Assembly (NCBI GenBank): GCA_905182985.1
Contig: CAJJDN010000033.1
Location: forward strand, 366,233-430,232
DNA length: 64,000 bases
Origin: Paramecium sonneborni
Taxonomy: Eukaryota > Ciliophora > Oligohymenophorea > Peniculida > Parameciidae
Reading direction: 5' to 3'
The position numbers were made by a program, and so were the translations under genes. The first letter of the stretch is position 1, and each line of letters begins with the position of its first letter. The notes under the pieces are model-generated. The model was not told the DNA's origin, did not search any database, and was given only the letters and a program-made list of their open reading frames with translations. Shown here piece after piece: positions 1-13,230 of the stretch.

Positions 1-168
1 CAAACTTAAGGAAATTAAAATATAAATATTCTGATCATTTTAAAGTCAACCAAATAATCATTATCTTTATATATTAATCAAAAATATTTAAAATTCATTA
101 TAATAAAATAATTTAATTTCATTATCTGAAATTCATTATAATAAATATATTATGAATTTATAAAAAAT
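1..168. other. AT-rich flank, no gene seen
   Basis: Very AT-rich sequence between the window edge and the tRNA. I see no open frame or motif in it that stands out from background. Confidence 0.4.
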
Positions 169-247
169 GTTGACGGCGAGGTTCGAACTCGCGCCCTTTC
201 GGAATGGAGCCTTAATCCACCGCCTTAGACCACTCGGCCACGTCAAC
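169..247 (-). tRNA. tRNA-Leu(AAG)
   Basis: On the minus strand a complete class II cloverleaf can be drawn. The seven-base acceptor arms (247-241 with 175-169) pair perfectly, the T arm has the TTCGAAC loop, and the variable arm is long, as in Leu and Ser tRNAs. The anticodon loop TTAAGGC puts AAG at positions 34-36, which reads CUU leucine codons. No intron is visible in the anticodon arm. Its GC content stands out sharply from the AT-rich flanks. Confidence 0.95.
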
Positions 248-466
248 TTGTATTGCTTATAACTTTCTTAATAGCATAAAAAGGGTTCTAAATTCTAAAT
301 TAAAGATAATTGAATATTTTAATACAATCTTAAAATGTAAAATTTAAACAGATCTGATTGTAATAAACGAATATTATATAAAATTTATAAAGTATATTAA
401 AAATAAGATAGGTAATCTTATCAATTCTTTTAAAGAATAATAATAATTATATTAATAATAATAGTA

Positions 467-1780
467 ATGTTATTTCTTATAACAATAGTAAGGTAATAAA
501 TTAAAACATCTTTAGTTTATCATATGCAGCAACATTAATAAAACCAGTGACCATTATCGATGTATTTATGTTATATTTATTAATAGTCATATTCTTAATT
601 GTGTGTAAGTAGTGGTGAATGTTGTGCATGTTCAAAATCAGGGTCTTGTGGTTCTAATTCAACTTGTGCATGTTTAGCATCATAAGGGAGTCTAATGTCA
701 GGTTAAACATGTTTATTGAACTCAACAGAAAATTTAGCTGTTGAAAAATAAACATAAAATGGAGCAGATGAATCCTTAATCAATAGGTAATAAATATTTA
801 TTAAATATCTAGTTTTTCTGTTATATAAGTCTATGATTTATTAAATAGAAATTCAACTTTGTCATTTAAATAATTATCTGCTATTTATGAATTAGGCAAA
901 AGTATAGCTTAAAATAGTGTATAATAAAGTGAAATTAATTGGTTTTTAAGGAGTCTTGAATTTATTACTAAGAAATTAAAAGCAGTCTAAGCTTTAGAAA
1001 CTAGTGCTCTATAAGCATTTTAAATGCAATTATTGGATTTAATTCGATCACTTATGTTTAAATATATTGATTTGGATTCAACAAAAAATCCAATCTTTTT
1101 TGAATAAGGATATTTTAGTGCTATAATTGCTAAATGGAAAGATACTAGTAAAATTATATAATCAATTTTATATAGTAAATTATTCAAACATGAAAATAAA
1201 TTCCAAATCAATTAAATCAGCTTAATGTGAATATAAATACAAATCAGTGTTGATAAGAGTAATAATAACAAAGATTTATAATAGTATAAATTAGTACTTG
1301 CAGTTTCTAATGAAATGATAGATGCATTCACTAATTCAACATTTATTTATAATTCTACAGTTACGTATTGTTAATTTATGGATAAATATGGTGAAATCTA
1401 TTTTCCTCCATCATCTGAATTTCATTATTGGCATTATGTTCCAAATTTTGACTATGAGCCATTGTTAAATATGACTGATGTAATAGGACTTGGATGTTTT
1501 TAAGTATATTGAAAAATTAATATAGATAAAATAATCTAATTCTGTCTATGGATTGGCATACAATAATTAAGATTGTCAATATAAAGAAGTATCAATTACT
1601 AGAACTGTGCCATATTGTTAATGTAATGAACCTGGAGTTACTTTTGTTTAAATCTTATGGAGTGAAACTAAAATGATTCAACTTGCTTTGGCTTAAGGAT
1701 CATCAAATTTAACTAATTCAACCGAAGCTTATGAACAATTGTTGATCTTTATATATTTTATCATTTATATTTTATTATGA
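467..1780 (+). CDS. secreted or GPI-like Cys-containing surface protein
   Basis: Five mini-introns (493-515, 562-586, 787-812, 1227-1247, 1504-1525) give one frame of 399 codons ending in TGA. The protein starts with a hydrophobic signal peptide (MLFLITIVSLSYA), followed by a Cys-rich stretch around residues 40-70 with CC, C..C and CxC spacings. A helical middle and a second Cys pair (CQC) follow, and it ends in a purely hydrophobic tail with no cytoplasmic residues. Signal peptide plus hydrophobic terminus is the pattern of GPI-anchored or tail-anchored surface proteins; that is inference. The fourth intron begins GTG, is 21 nt and removes an in-frame TGA. I do not recognise the family. Confidence 0.7.
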
Positions 1781-1792
1781 TCATATTAAATA

Positions 1793-4729
1793 TCAAAAAT
1801 TCTATCTATTTACTTTAGTATTATTATAAAAGTCAAATGTTGTGTTTTGCTTTTATATTTAATGAATTTTTTGAATTTAAAATGTCCTATTATTTTAAGT
1901 ACCTGTTCGTTTGTAAGACAATCTTTTTTAATTATCCTTTTCCAAATCAATTAGTCCATAATCAAAATCTTTAAAACCTTTTTATTTTTAATAATATATT
2001 TATGCATTCTTACTAGATTTTTCACTAAGACCACTTTTTTAATCTAAAGGACTAGATTAAATTATTTAAAGAATTTATTCCCATTTATATTAATCTAAAG
2101 TTTCTATATTATTTTTTAATATTTATAACCTCTATTTTCTATTCATGCTATCCTTATACAATCTTGAAAAAATGTCTTATTATTGATCGACACAATACTC
2201 TTTATTGTTTTAAGATAAATAAGATATTTTTTCAATCTAATCTTTTACTTTTTAAGATGCTTAATTTGGTGTTTATGGGGTTGTTATTTATAATCTATTT
2301 TAATCATATAATAAGGATGATTCATAAACCTTTTTATTAAAATCATCTTTTGTAAATTTTATTGAATTTCTCTAAAAGATGACAAATGTATTATCATGAT
2401 TTAAATTACTCAAATTCTAATAATCTAATATTTTTGATTCATTTTAATGTGGATTTTATTAAGAATCAATTTATTCAGAAATCTCTTCCAAAAAGCATAA
2501 TTAAGAAGGTGTTTATAATGATCTTACTTTATCCTAATGAAACTAATTGCTTTTAAAATTTGAATTGGATAATTATTAAATTGGAGAAATCGATTCCATT
2601 ATGCATTAAATTTCAACTTCTTTTGTACTTTAAATTATTTTTTCTTAACATTCAAAATCAGTATTTGTTTATTTATGAGAAGTCTCATTTAAATTTAATT
2701 AAAGCTTCTTTATTTTTTCAATAAATTAATCATGAAAATTATTATTTTAAATAGGAGTATTAACATTCAGGATAATTGTCTAACAAAATTTTGATTTTTT
2801 TTACATACTTGAAATTAATACTTCTTATTTAGATATTTGATACTCTTATTAAAGAGCCATCTATTAAGATAAATGTTGAATATTCTAATCAGATTATCTT
2901 AATTTATATTCAATCAATTTTATTTAAGCATTGTCTAATTTTTCAAAATTAATTTACTTGGAGTCGAATAAATGATATAATTATTAATAATGCAAACATA
3001 CCACTTGATATTTTAACTACAATTATTTAAAATTCTCATTTGATTGAGAATATTGCTATTGTAATAAGTTGATTTCTTAATTCAAAATCTACTCAACCTT
3101 CTATTATGTTAAATATTTATATTCCCAATAAATTTGATTATATTTTTCATTCTCATATGTTTGCTTTAATTCTTCATATTAACTTTTAAGGATATTTCTC
3201 TTCTTTCTTTTTTTATTTTTATATTCTTTTAATTTCTCTTCAAATTCTTTTCTCCCAAGGATAATTTCTTTAATTTCTTAACGTAGTATTAATTAGTCTC
3301 TAGTAGTTTTTAGACATCTTAACATTCGATTTATTAATGCCCATTTATTAAACATCATTTTGACTTTATATTGATCAAAATTTGTCTAAATATCATTCAA
3401 TTCATTGAATTTTCCAAATAATTGCTATAACACTATTATAAGAAATAATTTACTTTCATTTTTTCTATGCTACAATATAATTTCCATCTATTCTCTACTT
3501 TAATTAAGACACTCTTAAACAATTTCGTTTTAATTATTTTTTAGTTTTTCTATTTCTTAATTTTTTAAATCAATTTCTACTTACAAATTTTTAATATAAT
3601 TAATTTATCTATCAACAAATTAGGATAACTATTCTTCTAACTATTATCGAAAATTTTAAACTTCCCTTTATTAAGATTTGCATTGGATAATTAATTTATC
3701 AATTTCTCGATAATTAATACCATAAATATGCTTTTAGTTCTCAAATACTTAAAAAAAATATTAATTTCCTTTTAGATCTTAAATATTCTTCCAAGTAGTA
3801 TAAGGATCATTGTTATCCATTTGAATGACTTTAGCTAATAAACCAACGCTAGTTTCGTGGATTTTAAGTTTTTCTTTTAACTTATCGATTTATAGGATGT
3901 ATTGCTTGTTTTCAAGACTTATATGCTAGATTGTCTAAGTTAACTCAAGATATTTATGTTCAAATTATTGTTGCATTCCTTTAATCTTTTAGTTCAATAA
4001 ATTAGTTTACTCATCAGTGAATCCTTCTTTGGAATCAAAATACTAGACCTCAAAAATGTTCAACGATTAAACATTTCTTCTAAATAATAGTTCTTTCATG
4101 TGTTAAACGTCTTTTAAATATCCTTGTGTCATGTCTTTTATGATATTATTTTTGCAATCTAATTTCTTTTGCATTTCTTCAAGTTTTGAATTTCTCATTT
4201 CCAGCTCTTTTTGTTATTCTTCATTAATATAAGAACTATGCTTTTTATTCACTTCAAAATCAGGATGATATGTAGATTTCATAGTATTAAAACGATAAAA
4301 GTTTATTTCTTGTTTTGTTTGTTCTTCATCTTGATCTTATTGTAATTTTTACAATTTCATTAAGAGGCCATTTAATGTTTCGTTTTGGTTTTGTTAGAAA
4401 TACTTTCTCAATCTTTGATAAAAATATACGCATTGATGCTTAATAATCTTGCTTTTGTCTAATTAAGTAGGAGTTGTGCTTCTATTGAAAATACTCTAAC
4501 CTACATTTAAAAGTATTTGATAGAATATATTAATGATGTGTTATGTAGACAAACTTTCTTCTTACATCATTTAAACAAACTGATCAATTAGTTGCTCAAA
4601 AAGATTTTAAGTATTAACGATTTCTTATTTAGGAGGCGAATTCGTCTCTTCTTTGATAGTAACTTATCGAACCAAATTTTTAGGTCTATATATTGGGACA
4701 TCTTTTAGTTAAATGCAATCGTCATCCAT
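1793..4729 (-). CDS. long coiled-coil protein, 978 residues
   Basis: A single uninterrupted frame of 979 codons runs from ATG at 4729 to TGA at 1793 and needs no intron. It begins MDDDCIQLKDVPIYRPKN. Residues roughly 110-750 are dominated by Gln, Glu, Lys, Leu and Ile in heptad-like order, so most of the chain should be coiled coil. The C-terminal 250 residues are more polar, with many Gln and Ser. No enzymatic motif is visible. Such proteins in ciliates are often basal-body, cortical or transport-scaffold components, but nothing in the sequence decides this. It ends 13 nt from the convergent gene at 467-1780. Confidence 0.85.
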
Positions 4730-5443
4730 TCTAATTCTTTAATTTATTTTTATTTTCAAAAATCAAATAGTTTTATATAATGATGATATCAAAGATAATT
4801 AATTGTATTTTAATTTTTTAACAATCTGACCTTATATTGATAGACAAAAAAAATTGTAATTAATTATGTTTTGATTTAAATTCAAGAACTTCATCAGAGA
4901 TTTATCATAAACAACTTGTTATAATTAANATAAATAATTTTATATTATAATGATAATTTTAATTTATATAATATTTATTTAAAAAAGATCAAATAAAAAT
5001 CCTTAATATTAATTATTATTTCGCCTTTGTTCACTTTTAAATTAATATTTCAATAATTCATTTAACTTATAAATGAAAAAAATACTCCAATTGCCATAAA
5101 TTATACTTATAAAACTTTTATTTTAATGATGTTAATAGAAAAATATTTCATTTTAGAAATAGTTTAATATAATTAAGCTTTTTTTCAAAATTTTGAAATT
5201 AATATTTTCAGAATTTCTGAACAATTATATTATTAACAGTATGTTAAACTTTTTCTACTAATTTTTATAAATTTAAAAAAAATACAAAAAATATTAATTT
5301 TTTAAAATATTCGTAAAACAAGGCTTAATTTTTAAAAATTTATTAAACACAAATTCAAATATTTAGTTTAATTTTAAAATATTAAAGAAAATAGATAAAT
5401 TTAATAAATCTATATTTCAATTATATTATTAGAAATAATATTA
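4730..5443. other. AT-rich intergenic region with one n
   Basis: About 700 nt upstream of the coiled-coil gene, consisting of A/T runs with frequent TGA in all frames. A single n at 4929 marks an assembly join. Unlike the other joins, I saw no duplicated sequence on its two sides. It probably holds the coiled-coil promoter and the downstream region of the myosin gene. Confidence 0.5.
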
Positions 5444-8366
5444 TTTTATATAATTAGAAAATGAATTAGCTATTATATAAGAAAATAAAAATGAAATAAT
5501 TATTTATTTTTAATATTTAAATGTTTTAATTAATGATTATAATTAATGAGATCAAGAAGAACATTTCTGATCAAGCAATTTATAAATATTCATGAGGTAC
5601 TCTGAGAAAATAGAATGCTAACTCCATAAAGATAAGTAAAAAAAGTAAATATTTAGAATTTTCCTGTAAACATTTTTTTCTCTGTGGAAGTTTTTAAAAA
5701 TGATGTATTAGTTTGAGATTAGATAAATAAAATATTGAAATTGCCAAAAATAAGGTATAATTTAGAAACATTATTGAAAGAGTTTAAATTTGATTGTTAT
5801 ATATTATATAACCGAATTAATATAAAACAAACTCATCCTATTTTTTATTAATTTTCTGTTTGTTCTGCTTATTCTTTGTTATTTTATTTAATCAAATCTT
5901 CAATTTATTTCATCAATAATTTTTCTTTTTCCATAATTTAAGATATTGGTTTATAAATATCCTTTTTAAAATGAAATTAATACTTGCTTTTATTATTCAT
6001 GGAAAATATTAAAATGTTTATGTAAAGCATTTACTTCTATAATTTTGAGTTTTATTAAATTATTCATTACAGATATCAACTTTTTATTTCTGTTTTACTC
6101 AAGTTCTCTTTTTGCTAAAGTTGCAGATAAAGAAATAATCTTTTCATTTAGTTCTTATGTGATTTCTGAATTATCATTAATTTAACTAATAGTTTAAGAT
6201 TATGCTAATGACTTAGATTATTATTCTTTGATTTAATTATTTAATTAAGAAATTATTTAGTCTCTCTTTTAAATTTCAACTTATAAATCCCTAAGTTATA
6301 AATCTTTCATCTATAATTCATGTTCATTTCCCTTATTATCTGAATTATGAGAATCATTTTATTCTAATTAAGATTTATAGAGTTCACTTAGTTATTAAAA
6401 CTTTTTAACTTCGCTTTCTAATTCCACAACCTTTAATTTTTCTCTATCATATTCCATTTTTATTCTCGAAATATCTTTTTAAGCAATTTTAGTTTAATTT
6501 TATAAAGCTTTTTTTGAATCCTCTAATTCTCTTAATAATAGTCTTCTTTCTTAATTCCATTCATCTTTTAATTTTTCCTCAATTTCTTCTTTAGCCTTGA
6601 CTTCATTTAAGTAATCTTAGGTAAGTACTTCATTATTATGTTCCATTTCTTTTATACATTATTAAGCATGAGCTAATTAAAGTCCTAAATTTTATATTTA
6701 ATCAAAACTCTAATATATAAAATGGATATTAATACATTTTTTTCAATTTTTTTTTTTTCAAATTGTAGTTATTCTACTTAAACTTCTAAAATTTATTTTT
6801 CTTCAGTAATTTTTTATAAAGTAAATATATCTTCTAATTATCCAAAAGTAGAAGGATTCAAAGTTTCTCTACCAGATGATTCAAACTATAAAAGATCATT
6901 TTATNTTTTATATAATTAGAAAATGAATTAGCTATTATATAAGAAAATAAAAATGAAATAATTATTTATTTTTAATATTTAAATGTTTTAATTAATGATT
7001 ATAATTAATGAGATCAAGAAGAACATTTCTGATCAAGCAATTTATAAATATTCATGAGGTACTCTGAGAAAATAGAATGCTAACTCCATAAAGATAAGTA
7101 AAAAAAGTAAATATTTAGAATTTTCCTGTAAACATTTTTTTCTCTGTGGAAGTTTTTAAAAATGATGTATTAGTTTGAGATTAGATAAATAAAATATTGA
7201 AATTGCCAAAAATAAGGTATAATTTAGAAACATTATTGAAAGAGTTTAAATTTGATTGTTATATATTATATAACCGAATTAATATAAAACAAACTCATCC
7301 TATTTTTTATTAATTTTCTGTTTGTTCTGCTTATTCTTTGTTATTTTATTTAATCAAATCTTCAATTTATTTCATCAATAATTTTTCTTTTTCCATAATT
7401 TAAGATATTGGTTTATAAATATCCTTTTTAAAATGAAATTAATACTTGCTTTTATTATTCATGGAAAATATTAAAATGTTTATGTAAAGCATTTACTTCT
7501 ATAATTTTGAGTTTTATTAAATTATTCATTACAGATATCAACTTTTTATTTCTGTTTTACTCAAGTTCTCTTTTTGCTAAAGTTGCAGATAAAGAAATAA
7601 TCTTTTCATTTAGTTCTTATGTGATTTCTGAATTATCATTAATTTAACTAATAGTTTAAGATTATGCTAATGACTTAGATTATTATTCTTTGATTTAATT
7701 ATTTAATTAAGAAATTATTTAGTCTCTCTTTTAAATTTCAACTTATAAATCCCTAAGTTATAAATCTTTCATCTATAATTCATGTTCATTTCCCTTATTA
7801 TCTGAATTATGAGAATCATTTTATTCTAATTAAGATTTATAGAGTTCACTTAGTTATTAAAACTTTTTAACTTCGCTTTCTAATTCCACAACCTTTAATT
7901 TTTCTCTATCATATTCCATTTTTATTCTCGAAATATCTTTTTAAGCAATTTTAGTTTAATTTTATAAAGCTTTTTTTGAATCCTCTAATTCTCTTAATAA
8001 TAGTCTTCTTTCTTAATTCCATTCATCTTTTAATTTTTCCTCAATTTCTTCTTTAGCCTTGACTTCATTTAAGTAATCTTAGGTAAGTACTTCATTATTA
8101 TGTTCCATTTCTTTTATACATTATTAAGCATGAGCTAATTAAAGTCCTAAATTTTATATTTAATCAAAACTCTAATATATAAAATGGATATTAATACATT
8201 TTTTTCAATTTTTTTTTTTTCAAATTGTAGTTATTCTACTTAAACTTCTAAAATTTATTTTTCTTCAGTAATTTTTTATAAAGTAAATATATCTTCTAAT
8301 TATCCAAAAGTAGAAGGATTCAAAGTTTCTCTACCAGATGATTCAAACTATAAAAGATCATTTTAT
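5444..8366. repeat. exact 1,461-bp direct duplication around an n (assembly overlap)
   Basis: Positions 5444-6904 and 6906-8366 read identically, separated only by the n at 6905. Both copies contain the last third of the myosin coding sequence and its 3' flank. Only the right copy continues into the rest of myosin. The simplest explanation is two contig ends that overlap but were not merged. Confidence 0.85.
5900..6904 (-). pseudogene. duplicated 3' fragment of the myosin gene (probable artefact)
   Basis: This stretch repeats the myosin tail exactly: it carries the same coiled-coil frame, the same mini-intron and the same TGA as 7362-8366. It starts abruptly at the n at 6905 with no start codon or motor domain. 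It should not be counted as a second gene unless long reads show two copies. Confidence 0.75.
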
Positions 8367-11359
8367 AATTTTTCAACTTAATTTTCCAAATCTCTTCTTT
8401 TTTATTATTCCAATTTTAATTTTTATTATGTGTCTTAAAGTGCCTTTTTGAACATATCAATAGAATTTGAATTACTTACCATTTCAGGTTTAGTAAATAC
8501 TTTAACAGAAGTTTGTAAAGGTTGAGATATATTTATACTTGATTCATCTTCAACAAATTTGGAGGATATAATTACTGATTTATTTATTTCTCCAGAATTT
8601 TCTATCTGTAATTCTTTTTCTAACTCTTATTATTATCTCTTTAATTCAACATCTCTTTTGATTAAAAAAATTGCATATTGATTTAATTTTGAAAAGGCAA
8701 ATGATTAAATGATTTTTCTTTCATATTTTTAAATTGTAAATATAAAAGAATTCAGAATTAATCTATTAGTAATTCTTTTTTACAAAATAAATTTAAAGGC
8801 ATACCATTTGCATGATCTTTATAATTTTTAATGTCTTTTTAACAAAATTTTAAGTTTCTAAAAAATAGTTTTTTTGTATATATATTTTTTAGAAGCTTTT
8901 TGTATTTTGATAATAAATTACATTCTAAATTCAATTAACATTTAATCTAAAAAATCTCTTAATCCTTCTTTCATAAATATTTTGGTTGTTCCAATTTAAA
9001 CATTTTTGAGCTCTAATTCTTTTTATATTTTTTCTTTAACTTTTTGATTTTAATTTAATAAAATGATCATCTAATTAATATTAGATGGTTTGCCTTTGAT
9101 AAGATATCTATATTTTTTCATAAAATCAAGATGATTAAGTCGAATTTCATATCCTGCCTTTCTAATTTAGATAGCTTCTAATAAACCAGCACATCTCATT
9201 TATCTTCTAACTTCTTAAGCATCAAATTCAAAGGCAGTTTTAGTATTATTTGGTTTAATACATCTAATGTATTTAGGAAGTGATTTATTTAAAACTTCAA
9301 GTAATTCTTAAAGGGAATTTTAAAATCTAGTAATAACATTGTTCTATTTAATATTTGGATTGGTAATTTAATGACTTTTCCAAATTTCTCTTATGATTGG
9401 ATTTTTGCTTGTTGGTAAAACTTAATGTACTTCTTAATTGATTGTATCTTTATTTTTATCAATGAATCCATATACATTATAAATTACACATCCAGCAAAA
9501 TGTTTAATTCCAAACCAATCAAATTTAGCTGTTTTATGTTTTTTATCAACTTTAATATTAGAATCTTATGCTAATAGATCTTAGACATTAAATACACAAT
9601 CTCTTGGTAATTTCTTAAAAGAATTACTAAATTCTCTATCATTACCTTTAGGTGCAATAGTTTAATCAATTAATAACTTATAAATAGATAAAGTTGAGTT
9701 TTCAATTACATCAATGATTTATTTATTATCTGGGAATTTAATATGATTCCATGTAATTTTTTCAATATTATATTCACCTAATTTATATAAAATAATATTT
9801 GATACTTTATTCAGTTTCTAACATATGTGAATTAAAATGTTATTAAAGTTTTTCATTAGTAAAATTAATATTCAATTATTCAAAACTATTAGTTTATATT
9901 CCTTATTCATCTGTAAATATTTCAAAACCAAATATATCAAGTATACCAATCATATATTAAGACTAAATTTATTAATTTAGTTTAGAACCAAAAGCTTAAA
10001 GTTAAGAATTAACTCTTTCAATTAACCAATTAAATAGTTTTTCATAAATATGTTTAGCAAGTGTATCTCTAGCACTACATGCTGAATCAATACTATTTTC
10101 TTTCATTATAATTTCTTTTCCCATAAGTGTTTAAACTTTGCAGATGATTTTAGTCATATCATCAGAATCTAGTCCTAATAATTAACAAGAAGCTTTCAAA
10201 GAAAAATCTTCTATAATAAATGATTTATTTGCATCTCCTTATATTGACATATTTCCTAAATGTAAGATTCCTGCAAGAATTTAAAAAATATATTATTTTT
10301 CTTATGGAGTAAAGTTCATTTTATCCATACATTCACTAGTTTCTTTAAATTCTTCAAGTTCATTTTTAACAAATTTTAAATCTCCTTATTTTAAATAATG
10401 ATATTGTTTAGCTTATCCAAGTTCTTATTATATATTAATATAATTACTTAGATCCGGTATTTAAGCAGCAATTAATTAATAAAAAATATGATAATTTCTT
10501 TCAACTTAACTTAATTTAACAACTCTGCTTTTTTCTAATAAATAATTATCAATTTTAGCATTAGTAATTCTTTTTGTTACAGGATTGAAATATAAATGTA
10601 TAAATTTTCCAAATCTACTAGAATTGTCATTTCTTGCTGTTTTAGCATTACCAAATGCTTCTAAAAGTGGATTAGATGCAAAAACTTATTATTCAATTGA
10701 TGGAGCTTTAGATTTTGAACCTGGTTATTCAGCAGCTAAATACTTAAGTATAATTTTAGTAGATTCTGTTTTACCTGATCCACTCTCTCCAGAAATAATC
10801 ATAGAACAGATTCTCAAATTAGTTTTAGTTGTTTCTTCAAATAGTTAATCTAGAGACATTTATGCTACTTTGTATAAATGTGGATCAATATCTCTAAGCT
10901 TTTATTAGAGAATATCCTTAGAAATTCTAATTTATGAAATAGTAATACTAATTCATTCTTCCCATTTCTTTTTTGTAGAATGTAACCATTTTTTAATCAT
11001 AGAATTCTGGTACATATTAATATGGATTTATTGCTACTAAAATAGGAGTACCCACTTATGTATAAATAGATTTCTTAGAATATCTCATTCTTATTCCATG
11101 AAGACAATTAAATTCATTTAATTCATTTAAGAGCTTATATTTATTTATATTTTACTAGTAAATCATTAACTCCTTATTTTGACAATGGATCCACTTTAAT
11201 ATTTGATTTATCATCAATATATTCTTCTCTTATTTCTTTATCTATCTGGAGAATACCTTGTTTCGTAATCAATAACTTATTTTCTTAATTATCAAATTTA
11301 GCTATAAGACAAACAAATTTAGGGTGTGTAACCCATATTTCATCATCCCCAAAATTCAT
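7362..11359 (-). CDS. unconventional myosin heavy chain, about 1,299 residues
   Basis: Four mini-introns (11134-11155, 10927-10948, 9778-9805 and one of 26 nt near 8170-8196) give an intact frame of 1,300 codons. The start is [10 protein letters not shown], with only a short region before the motor. Motor landmarks in order are the P-loop [10 protein letters not shown], switch [11 protein letters not shown] and switch [10 protein letters not shown], followed by a relay stretch containing NEKLQQHF. Basic IQ-like segments then lead into a long Gln/Glu/Lys coiled-coil tail of about 400 residues. The actin-activated ATPase residues look intact. I cannot assign a class; ciliate myosins form their own groups. 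The tail is also present as a duplicated fragment at 5900-6904. Confidence 0.95.
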
Positions 11360-12097
11360 TTTAATTAGTTTATAATATAATTAATTGATTATAAATATGA
11401 TAAACATTATTTTTTATCGTATAAAATATAAACTATTATTACTAATATTAATTTTATTATCTTTACCTCTACCATTATATTTAATATAGGTTCTTTAACA
11501 ATTATATTATTAATTTTCTAAACTTGACTTGTAAATTAATTCTAAAACTTCTAATTCCTTATTTTAATTTAACTAATCTTAGTAATGGTAATTCCTAAAA
11601 TTCACATATCTTAAATTCTACATGATTATAATCTACTTAATATATATATTTTTTCAATATTATAATCCTATCTCAATATTCTCACTTACTTCTTTAATTT
11701 GATACAATACTTTATTAAATTTTGGTGATTCTGATAGACATGCTGTTTTTATATTAGTAGTAATAAATAGAGATTATGAAGATTAATTATTTAAAATAAA
11801 CTATTCTCTATTTACTTGATTTTATAACTGATAATTTTTCTTAAAAGGTATCATCCTAAGGCTATGAATCATTAACTTAATCATCTTAACTTCATTTAAG
11901 TAAAATTGAGTCATAATTTTAATCAATATTAATATGTCTAAATAATTATTAATTTATATCAAAAGGTAATATAAAATAGAAAATCTATTCTAAAATAGTC
12001 AAAAACATTTCTTATTAAAATATATTAAAAATAAAAATTTTAATATCTGCAACTGATTCTTTGTTTTGAAAATCTAAAAAATTTAGGCAAATTCATT

Positions 12098-12422
12098 ATG
12101 TCAATATATTCGCTTCTAATTTATAAAGCACTTAACGAAATTTTTGCTCTGATGAATGTTGAAAAAATAATTCCTTAAATTTACTATTTTATAATTTTAG
12201 AAGAGAAAACACATTCTTCTAATAATACGATAAAAGTAAACATTAAATCTATTTTTAATTAAAATTACAATTTTTTGAATGCCTTGAGTATCAATTATCA
12301 CATGAAAAGTTCAGATTGATATTTAAAGTAAAGAACTTGAAGTTTCTCCAGATAAATCATTAAAGAAGGATAATTATCATATCTTCAATAAACAAGATCA
12401 TATTTATATTACAGTCAAATGA
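12098..12422 (+). CDS. left copy of the small gene at 13231-13555 (probable artefact)
   Basis: Identical to 13231-13555 and shifted by 1,133 nt. See that entry for the content. It lies wholly inside the left member of the duplication that ends at the n at 12805, so it is probably the same gene assembled twice. Confidence 0.3.
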
Positions 12423-12702
12423 TTTGATTAATATAAATTACTGTGAATTATATAGAAACTAAAATTATATTTGAAAAGTGAATTCTTAAATTGATGAATA
12501 GAAATAAAAAATATGACTTATATTTTTAAGTTCATTTCAGAATCGGTATCATTTATAAGGTTAGACAATGACATAATTATATATTTATTATGAATTAAAG
12601 AGAAGTACACATATATATTCTCTAAAACTGAATTTCCTAATATTTAGAAGGCTTTTTAGACTAGTTTATTATTTCAATCACATTACAAGATAAGTAATAA
12701 AT

Positions 12703-12804
12703 ATGAGCACAGATGATTTAGAGATCAACTTAATATAGATTCCAATCAAAGAGAATCGAAAAACTACTATTTTGAAATAAAAAAAGATAAAATTAAAGAA
12801 AAGT
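12703..12804 (+). pseudogene. truncated left copy of the Lys-rich gene (probable artefact)
   Basis: The first 34 codons of the gene at 13836-14237 (MSTDDLEINLIQ...) occur here and stop at the n at 12805. It is the cut end of the left contig, not a separate gene. Confidence 0.7.
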
Positions 12805-13230
12805 NTCAATATTCTCACTTACTTCTTTAATTTGATACAATACTTTATTAAATTTTGGTGATTCTGATAGACATGCTGTTTTTATATTAGTAGTAATAAA
12901 TAGAGATTATGAAGATTAATTATTTAAAATAAACTATTCTCTATTTACTTGATTTTATAACTGATAATTTTTCTTAAAAGGTATCATCCTAAGGCTATGA
13001 ATCATTAACTTAATCATCTTAACTTCATTTAAGTAAAATTGAGTCATAATTTTAATCAATATTAATATGTCTAAATAATTATTAATTTATATCAAAAGGT
13101 AATATAAAATAGAAAATCTATTCTAAAATAGTCAAAAACATTTCTTATTAAAATATATTAAAAATAAAAATTTTAATATCTGCAACTGATTCTTTGTTTT
13201 GAAAATCTAAAAAATTTAGGCAAATTCATT

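Larger units (their letters stand above)
11360..13230. other. intergenic region including a duplicated segment
   Basis: Between the myosin start and the next plus-strand gene in its right-hand copy. It contains the left copy of a 1,132-bp duplication and the n at 12805. Besides the duplicated genes listed separately, short open stretches occur on both strands, but none is longer than expected with one stop codon in AT-rich DNA. Confidence 0.4.

Noticed and set aside
8160..8225. Possible frameshift in the myosin tail at the poly-A run
   Set aside because: On recount the run has 12 A (minus strand), and the following 26-nt intron is in phase 0, so the frame is intact.
5444..8366. True tandem gene duplication of the myosin tail
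   Set aside because: The identity is complete, including non-coding flank, and the copies meet exactly at an n, which fits unmerged contigs better than biology.
11700..12650. Long minus-strand open stretches opposite the small gene (for example around 12200)
   Set aside because: They carry in-frame TGAs not covered by any GT...AG segment, and with one stop codon in AT-rich DNA, 60-80 codon open runs occur by chance. The plus-strand model with an ATG and a 22-nt intron is cleaner.
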